A stretch of DNA of 41,556 nucleotides from DATAVB01 sp040414495 (GTDB taxonomy: Bacteria; Actinomycetota; Actinomycetes; Mycobacteriales; QHCD01): the NCBI GenBank assembly GCA_040414495.1, contig JBEDUI010000093.1, forward strand, positions 1 to 41,556. Reading direction: 5' to 3'. This document shows, piece by piece, positions 25,455 through 32,472 of the stretch; position 1 is the first letter of the stretch, and the number at the start of each line of letters is the position of its first letter. Under the pieces are notes generated by a model that saw only the letters and a list, made by a program, of their open reading frames with translations, was not told the origin of the DNA and made no database searches. A program made the position numbers and the translations under genes.

Positions 25455-25572
25455 ACAATGGAGCAGGTCGGCGGCGCTTCGTAAACGCGATGTCGGGAAG
25501 CTACCGACGCGGGCATCCCGGCGTCAATGGTCTCGGCGATGCGCTGAATCACGGACGCGTACCGCTACGGGT

Positions 25573-25578
25573 TAGGGT
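25573..25578 (+). promoter_or_regulatory. -10 box TAGGGT upstream of lar genes
   Basis: TAGGGT ends 7 nt before a GTG at 25586 and would start a leaderless message for a short ORF preceding larB. Confidence 0.35.
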
Positions 25579-25585
25579 TCGAGAC

Positions 25586-25612
25586 GTGTCCACCGCAGAG
25601 CCGGGCCGATGA
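25586..25612 (+). CDS. Candidate 8-codon leaderless uORF coupled to larB
   Basis: GTG TCC ACC GCA GAG CCG GGC CGA TGA encodes MSTAEPGR (GTG read as Met). Its TGA overlaps the larB ATG as ATGA. larB has no ribosome site, so ribosomes loaded on this leaderless ORF could reinitiate on larB. The ORF is so short that chance cannot be excluded. Confidence 0.35.
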   Translation: MSTAEPGR

Positions 25613-26319
25613 CCCCGCACAGTTCTGACCCCACCGCACCCGACGGCTTCACCGACCTGGGATTCGCCCGCCTCGACACCGGCCGCGCGGCTCGTACCGG
25701 TGACCCCGAAGTCGTGTACGGCGAGGGCAAGACGACCGCCCAGACCCTGACCCTGCTGACCGAATTGCGGGCGGCCCACCCCGACCGGCCGGCCCTGGTG
25801 ACCCGCGCGCCGGAGCAGATGCAGGAGGCGATCGCGGCCCGGTTCACCGGCGAGTCGGTGCTGGTCGAACCGGAGGCGCGGGCCGTGGCGGTCGGCCCGC
25901 TGCCGCCCGAGCGCGGGATGGTCTGCGTGGTCAGCGCTGGTACGTCCGACGGGCCGATCGCGGCCGAGGTGGCGTTCACCGCCCGCGTGTTCGGCGCCGG
26001 GACGACCCGGGTCAACGACTCCGGCGTGGCCGGGATCCACCGGCTCTTCGCCGCCCGGGAAACGCTCGAGGCCGCCGACGTTCTGGTCGTAGTGGCCGGG
26101 ATGGACGGTGCGCTACCCAGCGTGGTGGGCGGGCTGTCCGGTGTGCCGCTGGTGGCGGTGCCGACGAGTGTCGGGTACGGAGCCTCGTTCGGTGGCCTGG
26201 CGGCGTTGCTCACTATGCTCAACTCCTGCGCTCCAGGAGTCGTGGTCTCCAACATCGACAACGGTTTCGGGGCCGGGGTCTTCGCCGCACGGGTAGCACG
26301 CCGGGCGGCGCCCAGCTGA
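25609..26319 (+). CDS. larB: Nickel-pincer cofactor biosynthesis protein LarB
   Basis: 236 residues. The C-terminal PurE-like carboxylase domain is evident: MVCVVSAGTSDGPIAAEVAF, VNDSGVAGIHRLFA, VVVAGMDGALPSVVGGL, PTSVGYGASFGGLAALLTML. The N-terminal part (FARLDTGRAARTGDPEVVYG, GKTTAQTLTLL) is also LarB-specific. LarB carboxylates and hydrolyses nicotinic acid adenine dinucleotide, the first step to the nickel-pincer nucleotide of lactate racemase-type enzymes. larC follows by 25 bp; larE and larA are not in the window. Confidence 0.95.
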   Translation: MTPHSSDPTAPDGFTDLGFARLDTGRAARTGDPEVVYGEGKTTAQTLTLLTELRAAHPDRPALVTRAPEQMQEAIAARFTGESVLVEPEARAVAVGPLPPERGMVCVVSAGTSDGPIAAEVAFTARVFGAGTTRVNDSGVAGIHRLFAARETLEAADVLVVVAGMDGALPSVVGGLSGVPLVAVPTSVGYGASFGGLAALLTMLNSCAPGVVVSNIDNGFGAGVFAARVARRAAPS

Positions 26320-26344
26320 TTACGGAACGGTGAGGAGCAGTTCG

Positions 26345-27529
26345 ATGGATGGGTGGCTCGACTGCCTCGCCGGCGCCAGCGGCGACATGCTGCTCGGCAC
26401 CCTGGTTGACGCCGGAGCCTCGTTGGACGCGATCCAGGATGCGATCGCCGCGGTGACGGTCGAGCCGATCCGGCTCACGGTGTCCACTGTGGAACGTCAC
26501 GGGCTCGGCGCGACCAAGGTCGACGTCGTCGCCCCGCACACCAAGGTGACCCGGACCTGGACGCATATCCGCGGCCAGCTCGAGTCGGCCGACCTGGCCG
26601 AGCCGGTTCGCAAAACCGCGCTGGGTGCGTTCGAGCGGCTGGCCAACGCCGAAGCGGCGGTGCACCGGACCAGCCCCGAGCACGTGCATTTCCACGAGGT
26701 CGGCGGGTTGGACGCGATCGCGGACATCGTCGGGACCGCGGCTGGGCTGCACGCGCTCGGGATCGAACGGCTCTCCGCCTCGACCGTGACGCTGGGCAGC
26801 GGCATGACCCGGGGCGAGCACGGCCGGATCCCGATCCCCGGCCCGGCGGCGCTGATGCTGCTGCGCGACGCGCAGGCCCCGGTGTGGTCCGGCCCGGCGC
26901 CCTACGAGATGTGCACTCCAACCGGAGCCGCGCTGCTGGCCGAGACCGTATCGAGTTGGGGCCCGTTGCCGCCGATGGTCGTCCGTACCGTCGGTATGGG
27001 CGCGGGCAGCCGCGAGATCGACGAACTGCCCAACGTGCTGCGCCTGGTCCTGGGCCAGCCGCGCACCACCACCGACTCGGTCACCCGGGAAACCGTCCTG
27101 CAGGCCAACGTCGACGATCTCGATCCGCGCCTCTGGCCCGGTGTGCTGGAGGCGTTGTTGGCCGCCGGCGCCTCCGATGCGTGGCTCTCACCGATCGTGA
27201 TGAAGAAGGGTCGCCCGGCCCATACCGTGCACGTGCTCTGCCCGCCGGACGCCGCCGACGCGCTGCGCGGCGTGCTGTTCGCCCAGACCACAACCATCGG
27301 GCTGCGCGAACACGCGGTGGACAAGGTCGCGCTGGCCCGCGAGCAGCAGACGATCGAGGTTCAGGGCCAGCGGGTCGGGGTGAAGATCGCCCACCGCGAC
27401 GGTCAGGTGGCCAACGTCAGCGTCGAGTTCGACGACGTACGCGCTGCCGCCGAGACGCTGGGCGTACCACTGCGGGAGCTCATGGCCGCGGCCACCGCCA
27501 TCGCGCGCGAGCAGTACGGCGCTCGCTGA
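26345..27529 (+). CDS. larC: Nickel insertion protein LarC
   Basis: 394 residues from ATG 26345, with GAGGAG seven bases upstream (an in-frame GTG at 26330 lacks one). WLDCLAGASGDMLLGTLVDA, HVHFHEVGGLDAIADIVGTA and YEMCTPTGAALLAE are family motifs, and the C-terminal LarC2 part (QANVDDLDPRLWPGVLEALL, MKKGRPAHTVHVLC) is fused in frame; no programmed frameshift as in Lactobacillus is needed. LarC inserts Ni into the pincer nucleotide with CTP hydrolysis. It completes only part of the pathway here. Confidence 0.96.
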   Translation: MDGWLDCLAGASGDMLLGTLVDAGASLDAIQDAIAAVTVEPIRLTVSTVERHGLGATKVDVVAPHTKVTRTWTHIRGQLESADLAEPVRKTALGAFERLANAEAAVHRTSPEHVHFHEVGGLDAIADIVGTAAGLHALGIERLSASTVTLGSGMTRGEHGRIPIPGPAALMLLRDAQAPVWSGPAPYEMCTPTGAALLAETVSSWGPLPPMVVRTVGMGAGSREIDELPNVLRLVLGQPRTTTDSVTRETVLQANVDDLDPRLWPGVLEALLAAGASDAWLSPIVMKKGRPAHTVHVLCPPDAADALRGVLFAQTTTIGLREHAVDKVALAREQQTIEVQGQRVGVKIAHRDGQVANVSVEFDDVRAAAETLGVPLRELMAAATAIAREQYGAR

Positions 27530-27610
27530 GTCGGACCGGACCCGGACAAGGCCCGCGCTCAAGCACGGCTACGTACGTAAACGCCCGATCAGAGTGTCAC
27601 TGGGCGGTTC

Positions 27611-27616
27611 TATGCT
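27611..27616 (+). promoter_or_regulatory. -10 box TATGCT upstream of marR
   Basis: TATGCT ends exactly 8 nt before the GTG of an 18-codon ORF (27625), the same geometry as the other leaderless starts. Confidence 0.45.
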
Positions 27617-27624
27617 GCCGCCCC

Positions 27625-27681
27625 GTGCCTCATCACACCGGATCGGCCTATTTATCGTCTTTCTGCCGATCTACAGCCTGA
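27625..27681 (+). CDS. Candidate leaderless leader peptide upstream of marR
   Basis: 18 codons from GTG 27625 to TGA 27681: MPHHTGSAYLSSFCRSTA with GTG as Met. It sits behind a TATGCT box at 8 nt. It is 137 nt before marR, so if real it would be an attenuator-type leader in the 5' region of the marR/efflux operon; Tyr, Ser and Cys codons near its end could sense translation speed. No homology known to me. Confidence 0.35.
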   Translation: MPHHTGSAYLSSFCRSTA

Positions 27682-27717
27682 TCCGGCCAGATGGGAGATT
27701 CACTTCACACGAAACCG

Positions 27718-27790
27718 ACTTGCACTAACCGGCCGGCAAGTCACATGCTGGACGTGCGCAAGCAGTTGCGTGAGTCAAGCAAGTCAAGCA
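27718..27790. promoter_or_regulatory. Repeat-rich candidate MarR operator region
   Basis: Contains ACTTGC…GCAAGT (27718-27741), the dyad CGCAA-GCAG-TTGCG (27757-27770) and two perfect tandem copies of AGTCAAGCA (27773-27790), all within 30-100 bp of the marR start. Dyads like these are typical binding sites for MarR autorepression. Confidence 0.5.
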
Positions 27791-27818
27791 GAAGCGCCGT
27801 CGCGCGCAAGGAGGGTCG

Positions 27819-28370
27819 ATGAGCGCTGCCTCCCTGCCGCAGACCACGGAAGGCCGAGCGGCTGAATCCGCCGCATCGGATGCGAGCTTGGATATCGCCA
27901 TCGCCAGCGAGGTTGGCCGCGGGCTCTCGGCATTGTTCCGGATTGGCGGCCGGGCCAAGTCCAGGATGATTCAGTACGGACCCGGCATCGAATGGTCGAC
28001 GTTCGGAATCCTCATTCCCCTGATGGAATGCGGACCGCTGCGTTCGAGCACGCTGGCCGAAGCCGTACACCTGGATCCGTCCCGGGTGAGCCGGATGGTC
28101 AACCACATGATCGAGCTCGGGCTGGTCGCTCGGCACGCGGATCCGGCCGACGGCCGGGCCGCTATTCTCCAGATCACCGCGGAAGGCGAACGTCTTTTCC
28201 ATCAGATCCAACGTCAGCGCGACGAATTTCTCGCCTCCGTTGTATCGGATTGGTCTGAGCACGATCGCCGATCGCTCGCTCTGCTACTGCGTCGACTGGC
28301 CGATGGCCTTGGCGAGGCGATGCAGAAGGACGACCACACACATTCGCACTCAAAGTTGGAGTCTGCATGA
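27819..28370 (+). CDS. MarR-family transcriptional regulator
   Basis: 183 residues. Winged helix: GILIPLMECGPLRSSTLAEA, LDPSRVSRMVNHMIELGLVA, wing HADPADGRAAILQITAEGE, then the C-terminal dimer helix. AAGGAGGG precedes the ATG. It is followed through ATGA overlaps by a 23-residue ORF and the MFS drug-efflux gene, so it most likely represses this operon and is released by a small ligand, perhaps a pump substrate. Confidence 0.94.
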   Translation: MSAASLPQTTEGRAAESAASDASLDIAIASEVGRGLSALFRIGGRAKSRMIQYGPGIEWSTFGILIPLMECGPLRSSTLAEAVHLDPSRVSRMVNHMIELGLVARHADPADGRAAILQITAEGERLFHQIQRQRDEFLASVVSDWSEHDRRSLALLLRRLADGLGEAMQKDDHTHSHSKLESA

Positions 28371-28438
28371 CCGCCGACCTGTGCCGCGCCGAGATATTCT
28401 CGGACGCGGCGCTTTCTCACCTAGGGCGGGCCGCATGA
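28367..28438 (+). CDS. 23-residue ORF linking marR and the MFS gene by two ATGA overlaps
   Basis: ATG at 28367 overlaps the marR stop (28367-28370 ATGA); 23 codons later TGA 28436-28438 overlaps the MFS start (28435-28438 ATGA). The peptide begins MTADLCRAEIFSDAAL and ends HLGRAA. The MFS gene has only a weak ribosome site (GGGCGG), so ribosomes finishing this ORF could feed it. Having both junctions as perfect ATGA overlaps is hard to ascribe to chance; function of the peptide itself, if any, is unknown. Confidence 0.6.
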   Translation: MTADLCRAEIFSDAALSHLGRAA

Positions 28439-31239
28439 CCGCCAGCACGGCAGCCGTCAACAAGTCGTCGGGCGGGCAGGCGACCGCTCCCGCGGCACCC
28501 GCGTCCGGCGAGATGACGCACCGTCAGATCCTGACCATTTTCATCGGTCTGATGCTGGGCATGTTCCTGGCCGCGCTGGACCAGACAATCGTCACGACCG
28601 CGATTCGTACCATCGGCGACGACCTGCACGGTTTGTCGCTGCAGGCCTGGGTCACCACGGCGTATCTGATCACCGCCACGATTTCCACGCCGCTGTACGG
28701 AAAGCTCTCCGATATTTACGGCCGCAAGCCGTTCTTCCTGCTGGCCATCTCCATTTTCATCATCGGGTCGGCGGCATGTTCGTTCGCGACCTCGATGTAC
28801 ATGCTGGCCGCATTCCGGGCATTCCAGGGTCTGGGCGCCGGCGGCCTGTTCTCGTTGGCGCTGGCCATCATCGCCGACATCGTCTCGCCCCGCGAGCGCG
28901 CGCGGTACCAGGGCTATTTCCTCGCGGTGTTCGGTACGTCCAGCGTTATCGGCCCGCTCGTCGGCGGTGCCTTCTCCGGGCAGCCACACCTGCTGTTCAT
29001 TTCCGGCTGGCGCTGGGTCTTCCTGGTCAACGTGCCGATCGGCATCGTCGCGCTGTTCGTCGTGTGGCACACGCTGAACATTCCGCACACCCGGCGCGAC
29101 CACCGCATCGACTGGAAAGGCTCGCTCGCCCTCATCATCGGTCTGGTACCGCTGCTGATCATCGCCGAGCAGGGCAGCAGTTGGGGCTGGGGATCCAGTC
29201 GGGCCGTCATCTGTTACGCGATCGGCGCGGCCGGGCTGCTGCTTTTCGTACTGGCCGAGGCGCGGATCCGCGAGGACGCGTTGATTCCGTTGCGGTTCTT
29301 CCGTAATCACACGTTCAGCCTGACCGCGGTGGCCCGGATCATTTTCGGTGCCGGCATGTTCGGCGCCATCCAGCTGCTGCCGCTGTACCTGCAGATCGTG
29401 AAAGGCGCGTCGCCGACCAAGTCCGGTCTGCTGATGCTGCCGCTCACCGGTGGCATCATGCTGGCCTCGGTCGCCTCCGGTCAGCTGATTTCGCGGACCG
29501 GTCGCTACAAGGTGTGGCCGGTGCTCGGCGGGTTGTTGCTGACCGGCAGCCTCGCCGCGATGCACTTCATCAGCGCGGACACCGCGTTCTGGATCACCGC
29601 GGTCTGCATGGCGGTATTCGGTCTGGGTCTCGGTAACATCCTGCAGCCGATCACGTTGGCGGTGCAGAACGCGATGCCGCCGCGCGATATCGGTGTGGCC
29701 ACCGCATCGGCGACGTTCTTCCAGCAGGTCGGCGCGACGGTCGGTGTGGCCGCGTTCCTGTCCGTTCTGTTCAGCACGGTCGGCAACAAGATCAAGAGCG
29801 CGTACGAGACCGCCGGGCACAACTCGGCGTTCGCCAACGCCCTCAAGGATCCGGCGGTCCTGAGCAACCCGCACAACAAGCCGTTGCTGGCGCTGTTGAA
29901 GGGCAACGGCGGGCTCAGCGGCAGCGATCTCAACGACACCGCGTTCCTCAACGGAGCCAACAAGACGCTGGCGCACCCGTTCTTCGTCGGGTTCTCCAAC
30001 GCGATGGACCTCGTATTCATCATCGGCGCCGGCGTGGTCTTCATCGGCTTCCTCATGATGCTGTTCCTGCGCGAGATTCCGCTGCGGACGATGTCCGGTA
30101 TGCAGGCCGCGGCGGCCGGCAAGGACGACGTCGCAGGGAGCGGCGCCGAGCCTCCGGCGGTCCCGGCGGATGGGCCGGCGGTGGCGGCTGTCGGGTCTTC
30201 GGTAGAGAGCGTCTCAGCCAACGGGGCCAAGCATGTCGCGAACGATTCCGCGGGGGCTGCCGTACCGGTACCGGCCGGCGCGTTGGCCGCCGCCAAGCAG
30301 TCGAGCGAACTCAACGGAGCTGTTGTCGGGGGACACAGTGGCCGGCACTCGGTCGGCGCGGTAAACGGCTTCTCCCCAACAGCGCCGGATGGTGCCGGCG
30401 CGGAAAGGTCGGCGATGACCGGCGCAGAGCACGGACCCAACGGGGTGGCAGGGCAGGCCGGCAACGTCGTGCGCGGACGCGTCCGCCAATCCAACGGCGC
30501 GCCGGTCGCGGAAGCGGCGTTGACCCTCATCGACCCCTCCGGCCGGCAGGCCGGTCGGCAGATCACCTCGGGCGATGGTGCGTACCAGCTTCCGGTCCCG
30601 GCCAGCGGTCACTACGTGCTGATCGCCCGGGCGCCGTCGCATCAGCCGCAGGCCGCGACGATCGAGGTGAACGGTGCCGCGGTCGACTTCGACGTGATTC
30701 TGGCCGGCTCGAGCGGTCTGGAGGGCACGGTGCGCAACGGCTCCGGCGAGCCGGTCGCCCGGGCCACCGTCACAGTGACCGATGCGCACGGTGAAGTGGT
30801 GACGGCGCGGACGACCAACGTCGCGGGCACGTATTCGATCAGCGACCTGGTCGCTGGTGACTACACCGTCGTGGTGACCGCGACCGGTTTCCGGCCGACC
30901 GCGCTGCTGGTCTCGGTACCGGCGACCGGCAAGGCGGAGCAGGACATCGAGCTGACCGGCGGCGCGCACCTGCAGGGCGTCACCCGGGCCGGGGCCGACC
31001 AGCATGCACTGGCCGACGCCCGGGTGTCGTTGATCGACGGCGAGGGCAACGTCGTGGCCGTGACCCGTACCGACGAGGAGGGCAAGTACTCCTTCGACGA
31101 CGTGCCCAGCGGCGACTACACCGTGACGGCGACCAGCTATCCGCCGATCACGTCGGTCGTGCACATTGGGACCGGCGAGCAGCAGGAGCACGACATCGAG
31201 CTCGGGTACCCGGACGAGCGCGCCGCCCGATCGATTTAG
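28435..31239 (+). CDS. DHA2-family MFS multidrug transporter fused to three CRD domains
   Basis: 934 residues. Residues ~30-550 are a 14-helix EmrB/QacA-type proton antiporter: LDQTIVTTAIRTIGDDL, motif A GKLSDIYGRKP, motif C-like GTSSVIGPLVGGAFS, last helix FIIGAGVVFIGFLMMLFL. A low-complexity Ala/Gly linker (~555-676) follows, then three CarboxypepD_reg-like beta-sandwich repeats (677-757, 758-842, 843-925), each with a G-x-V-x-D/E-G-x-Y…P-x-G-x-Y core (for example DGAYQLPVPASGHYVL). DHA2 C-termini face the cytoplasm, an odd place for such domains. The stop codon coincides with the end of an inserted element. Confidence 0.88.
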   Translation: MTASTAAVNKSSGGQATAPAAPASGEMTHRQILTIFIGLMLGMFLAALDQTIVTTAIRTIGDDLHGLSLQAWVTTAYLITATISTPLYGKLSDIYGRKPFFLLAISIFIIGSAACSFATSMYMLAAFRAFQGLGAGGLFSLALAIIADIVSPRERARYQGYFLAVFGTSSVIGPLVGGAFSGQPHLLFISGWRWVFLVNVPIGIVALFVVWHTLNIPHTRRDHRIDWKGSLALIIGLVPLLIIAEQGSSWGWGSSRAVICYAIGAAGLLLFVLAEARIREDALIPLRFFRNHTFSLTAVARIIFGAGMFGAIQLLPLYLQIVKGASPTKSGLLMLPLTGGIMLASVASGQLISRTGRYKVWPVLGGLLLTGSLAAMHFISADTAFWITAVCMAVFGLGLGNILQPITLAVQNAMPPRDIGVATASATFFQQVGATVGVAAFLSVLFSTVGNKIKSAYETAGHNSAFANALKDPAVLSNPHNKPLLALLKGNGGLSGSDLNDTAFLNGANKTLAHPFFVGFSNAMDLVFIIGAGVVFIGFLMMLFLREIPLRTMSGMQAAAAGKDDVAGSGAEPPAVPADGPAVAAVGSSVESVSANGAKHVANDSAGAAVPVPAGALAAAKQSSELNGAVVGGHSGRHSVGAVNGFSPTAPDGAGAERSAMTGAEHGPNGVAGQAGNVVRGRVRQSNGAPVAEAALTLIDPSGRQAGRQITSGDGAYQLPVPASGHYVLIARAPSHQPQAATIEVNGAAVDFDVILAGSSGLEGTVRNGSGEPVARATVTVTDAHGEVVTARTTNVAGTYSISDLVAGDYTVVVTATGFRPTALLVSVPATGKAEQDIELTGGAHLQGVTRAGADQHALADARVSLIDGEGNVVAVTRTDEEGKYSFDDVPSGDYTVTATSYPPITSVVHIGTGEQQEHDIELGYPDERAARSI

Positions 31240-31425
31240 GGTTTGTCCTGTGGATCTTGGTGGATGCGGGCGGTGATTCAGACGGCGAATGACAAAGGCA
31301 GCCCGGGTGCGGGTGTCCCGCAAGTCGAGGAGGAGCCGGTAGTGGAACTACCGGCGACGACGACAACGCAGTCGGTCGTCGTCTGGGCGCCGATCCGCGC
31401 CGCCGAAGATCCACAGGACAAGCCC
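31239..31425. mobile_element. 187-bp MITE-like element inserted at the MFS stop codon
   Basis: Terminal inverted repeats of 20 bp: GGGTTTGTCCTGTGGATCTT at 31239-31258, and AAGATCCACAGGACAAGCCC at 31406-31425, one mismatch. Both ends are flanked by TA (31237-31238 and 31426-31427), a likely target duplication. A perfect central hairpin GCCGGTAGT-GGA-ACTACCGGC is at 31335-31355. No transposase is encoded. The TAG stop of the MFS gene is made from the TA duplication plus the first G of the element. Confidence 0.75.
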
Positions 31426-31428
31426 TAG

Positions 31429-31466
31429 CCAAGGTGGGCCGGTCCATCGCGGACCGGCCCACTTGG
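31429..31466 (+). terminator. Strong hairpin terminator, displaced from the MFS gene
   Basis: CCAAGGTGGGCCGGTCC pairs with GGACCGGCCCACTTGG (16 pairs, one bulged G) around ATCGC. It starts one base past the inserted element, so it was probably right behind the MFS stop before the insertion. Confidence 0.8.
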
Positions 31467-31505
31467 CTTGTGCACCGCCCGAATCACCAAAGGGGATTTA
31501 CAGCA

Positions 31506-32321
31506 ATGAGTGGCCTATCCGGCAGGATTCTGTCCAGCGACGGATGGCCGGTGCCTGACGCCGTGCTCACCGTCACCAACCTCGCCGGCGAGCAGATCGA
31601 GCGGGTACCCGCCGATGCCGACGGTCTGGTGCAGACGAAAGCTCTGGATCCGGACACCTACACGGCCATCGTCACCGCGCCCGGATATGCGCCGGTCGCC
31701 CAGATGGCGCTGGTGCCCGGCAGCGGCTCGGCCTCACTCGGCACGGTCGAGCTGAACCGGGTCGGCGACTCCAACCTGCCCGAGCCCGGCCGCTGGTCGA
31801 TCGACCCGATCCACACCAGCATCGTGGTGACCGCGCGGCATTTCGGGCTGGCCAGCATCCGCGGCCGGTTCAACGAGTTCTCCGGCGAGATCCAGATCGC
31901 GACGCCGATCGAGCGCTCGACCGTGACGGCCGAGATCAAGTCGGCCAGCATCGACACCGGCAACTCGATGCGGGACAACCACCTGCGCTCGGCCGATTTC
32001 CTCGACGTCGAGCAGTTCCCGACCATCACCTATCGCAGCACCGGGCTACGGTCGCTGGACTCCGAACGGTGGCAGGTCGAGGGCGAGCTGACGCTCAACG
32101 GCGTCACCAAGCCGGTGCCGCTGCAGCTGTCATACCTCGGCACCGGGCCGGACCAGTGGGGCGGGACGCGGGCGGCGTTCCACGCCTCGACCGACCTGCG
32201 TCGCGACGACTTCTCGATCAACTACTCCGAGGTCGTCAAGGCTGGTATCGCCGCGGTCGGTACGACGCTGCGGGTCGAGATCGACGTCGAAGCGGTGCTC
32301 GGGGACCTACCGCAGTTTTGA
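31506..32321 (+). CDS. CRD domain fused to YceI-like lipid-binding domain
   Basis: 271 residues from ATG 31506 (AAAGGGG ten bases upstream). Residues 1-85 form one CRD-type beta-sandwich (SGRILSSDGWPVPDAVLTVT … LDPDTYTAIVTAPGYAPVA). Residues ~95-270 are a YceI domain (GRWSIDPIHTSIVVTARHFG, SIRGRFNEFSGEI, MRDNHLRSADFLDVEQFPTI, GELTLNGVTKPVPLQL), a lipocalin-like barrel that binds isoprenoid or other amphiphilic ligands. There is no signal peptide, so it is probably cytoplasmic. It directly follows the MFS-CRD gene, and the shared domain suggests linked roles. Confidence 0.87.
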   Translation: MSGLSGRILSSDGWPVPDAVLTVTNLAGEQIERVPADADGLVQTKALDPDTYTAIVTAPGYAPVAQMALVPGSGSASLGTVELNRVGDSNLPEPGRWSIDPIHTSIVVTARHFGLASIRGRFNEFSGEIQIATPIERSTVTAEIKSASIDTGNSMRDNHLRSADFLDVEQFPTITYRSTGLRSLDSERWQVEGELTLNGVTKPVPLQLSYLGTGPDQWGGTRAAFHASTDLRRDDFSINYSEVVKAGIAAVGTTLRVEIDVEAVLGDLPQF

Positions 32322-32402
32322 GTCTTGCTGTCCGAATCCCGCCGACGCTTCGCGACCGTTCACGATCGAGTAGCTGCGTCATGGCTGGGTCGCGCCGTCT
32401 AG

Positions 32403-32431
32403 TTGACACGGTGACCGCATCGCCAGAGGCT
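32403..32431 (+). promoter_or_regulatory. Candidate promoter of hmgA
   Basis: Consensus -35 TTGACA (32403-32408), 17-nt spacer, and GAGGCT (32426-32431), which fits TANNNT except for the first base. It lies about 40 bp before the hmgA start, whose ribosome site is GGAGG. Confidence 0.4.
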
Positions 32432-32472
32432 ACGAGCAAGAGGACAGGGTTGTCCGAGCATCGGAGGCTGGC

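Noticed and set aside
28417..29976. 519-codon minus-strand ORF opposite the MFS gene
   Set aside because: Arg/Glu/Gln-rich shadow typical of the antisense of GC-rich membrane-protein genes; the plus strand gives a full MFS with all motifs.
30214..31323. Minus-strand ORF of 369 codons across the CRD region
   Set aside because: Antisense of conserved CRD repeats and it runs into the inserted element; no ribosome site or domain.
31243..31428. 61-codon ORF inside the 187-bp element
   Set aside because: It spans from one terminal repeat to the other; no ribosome site and no transposase motif.
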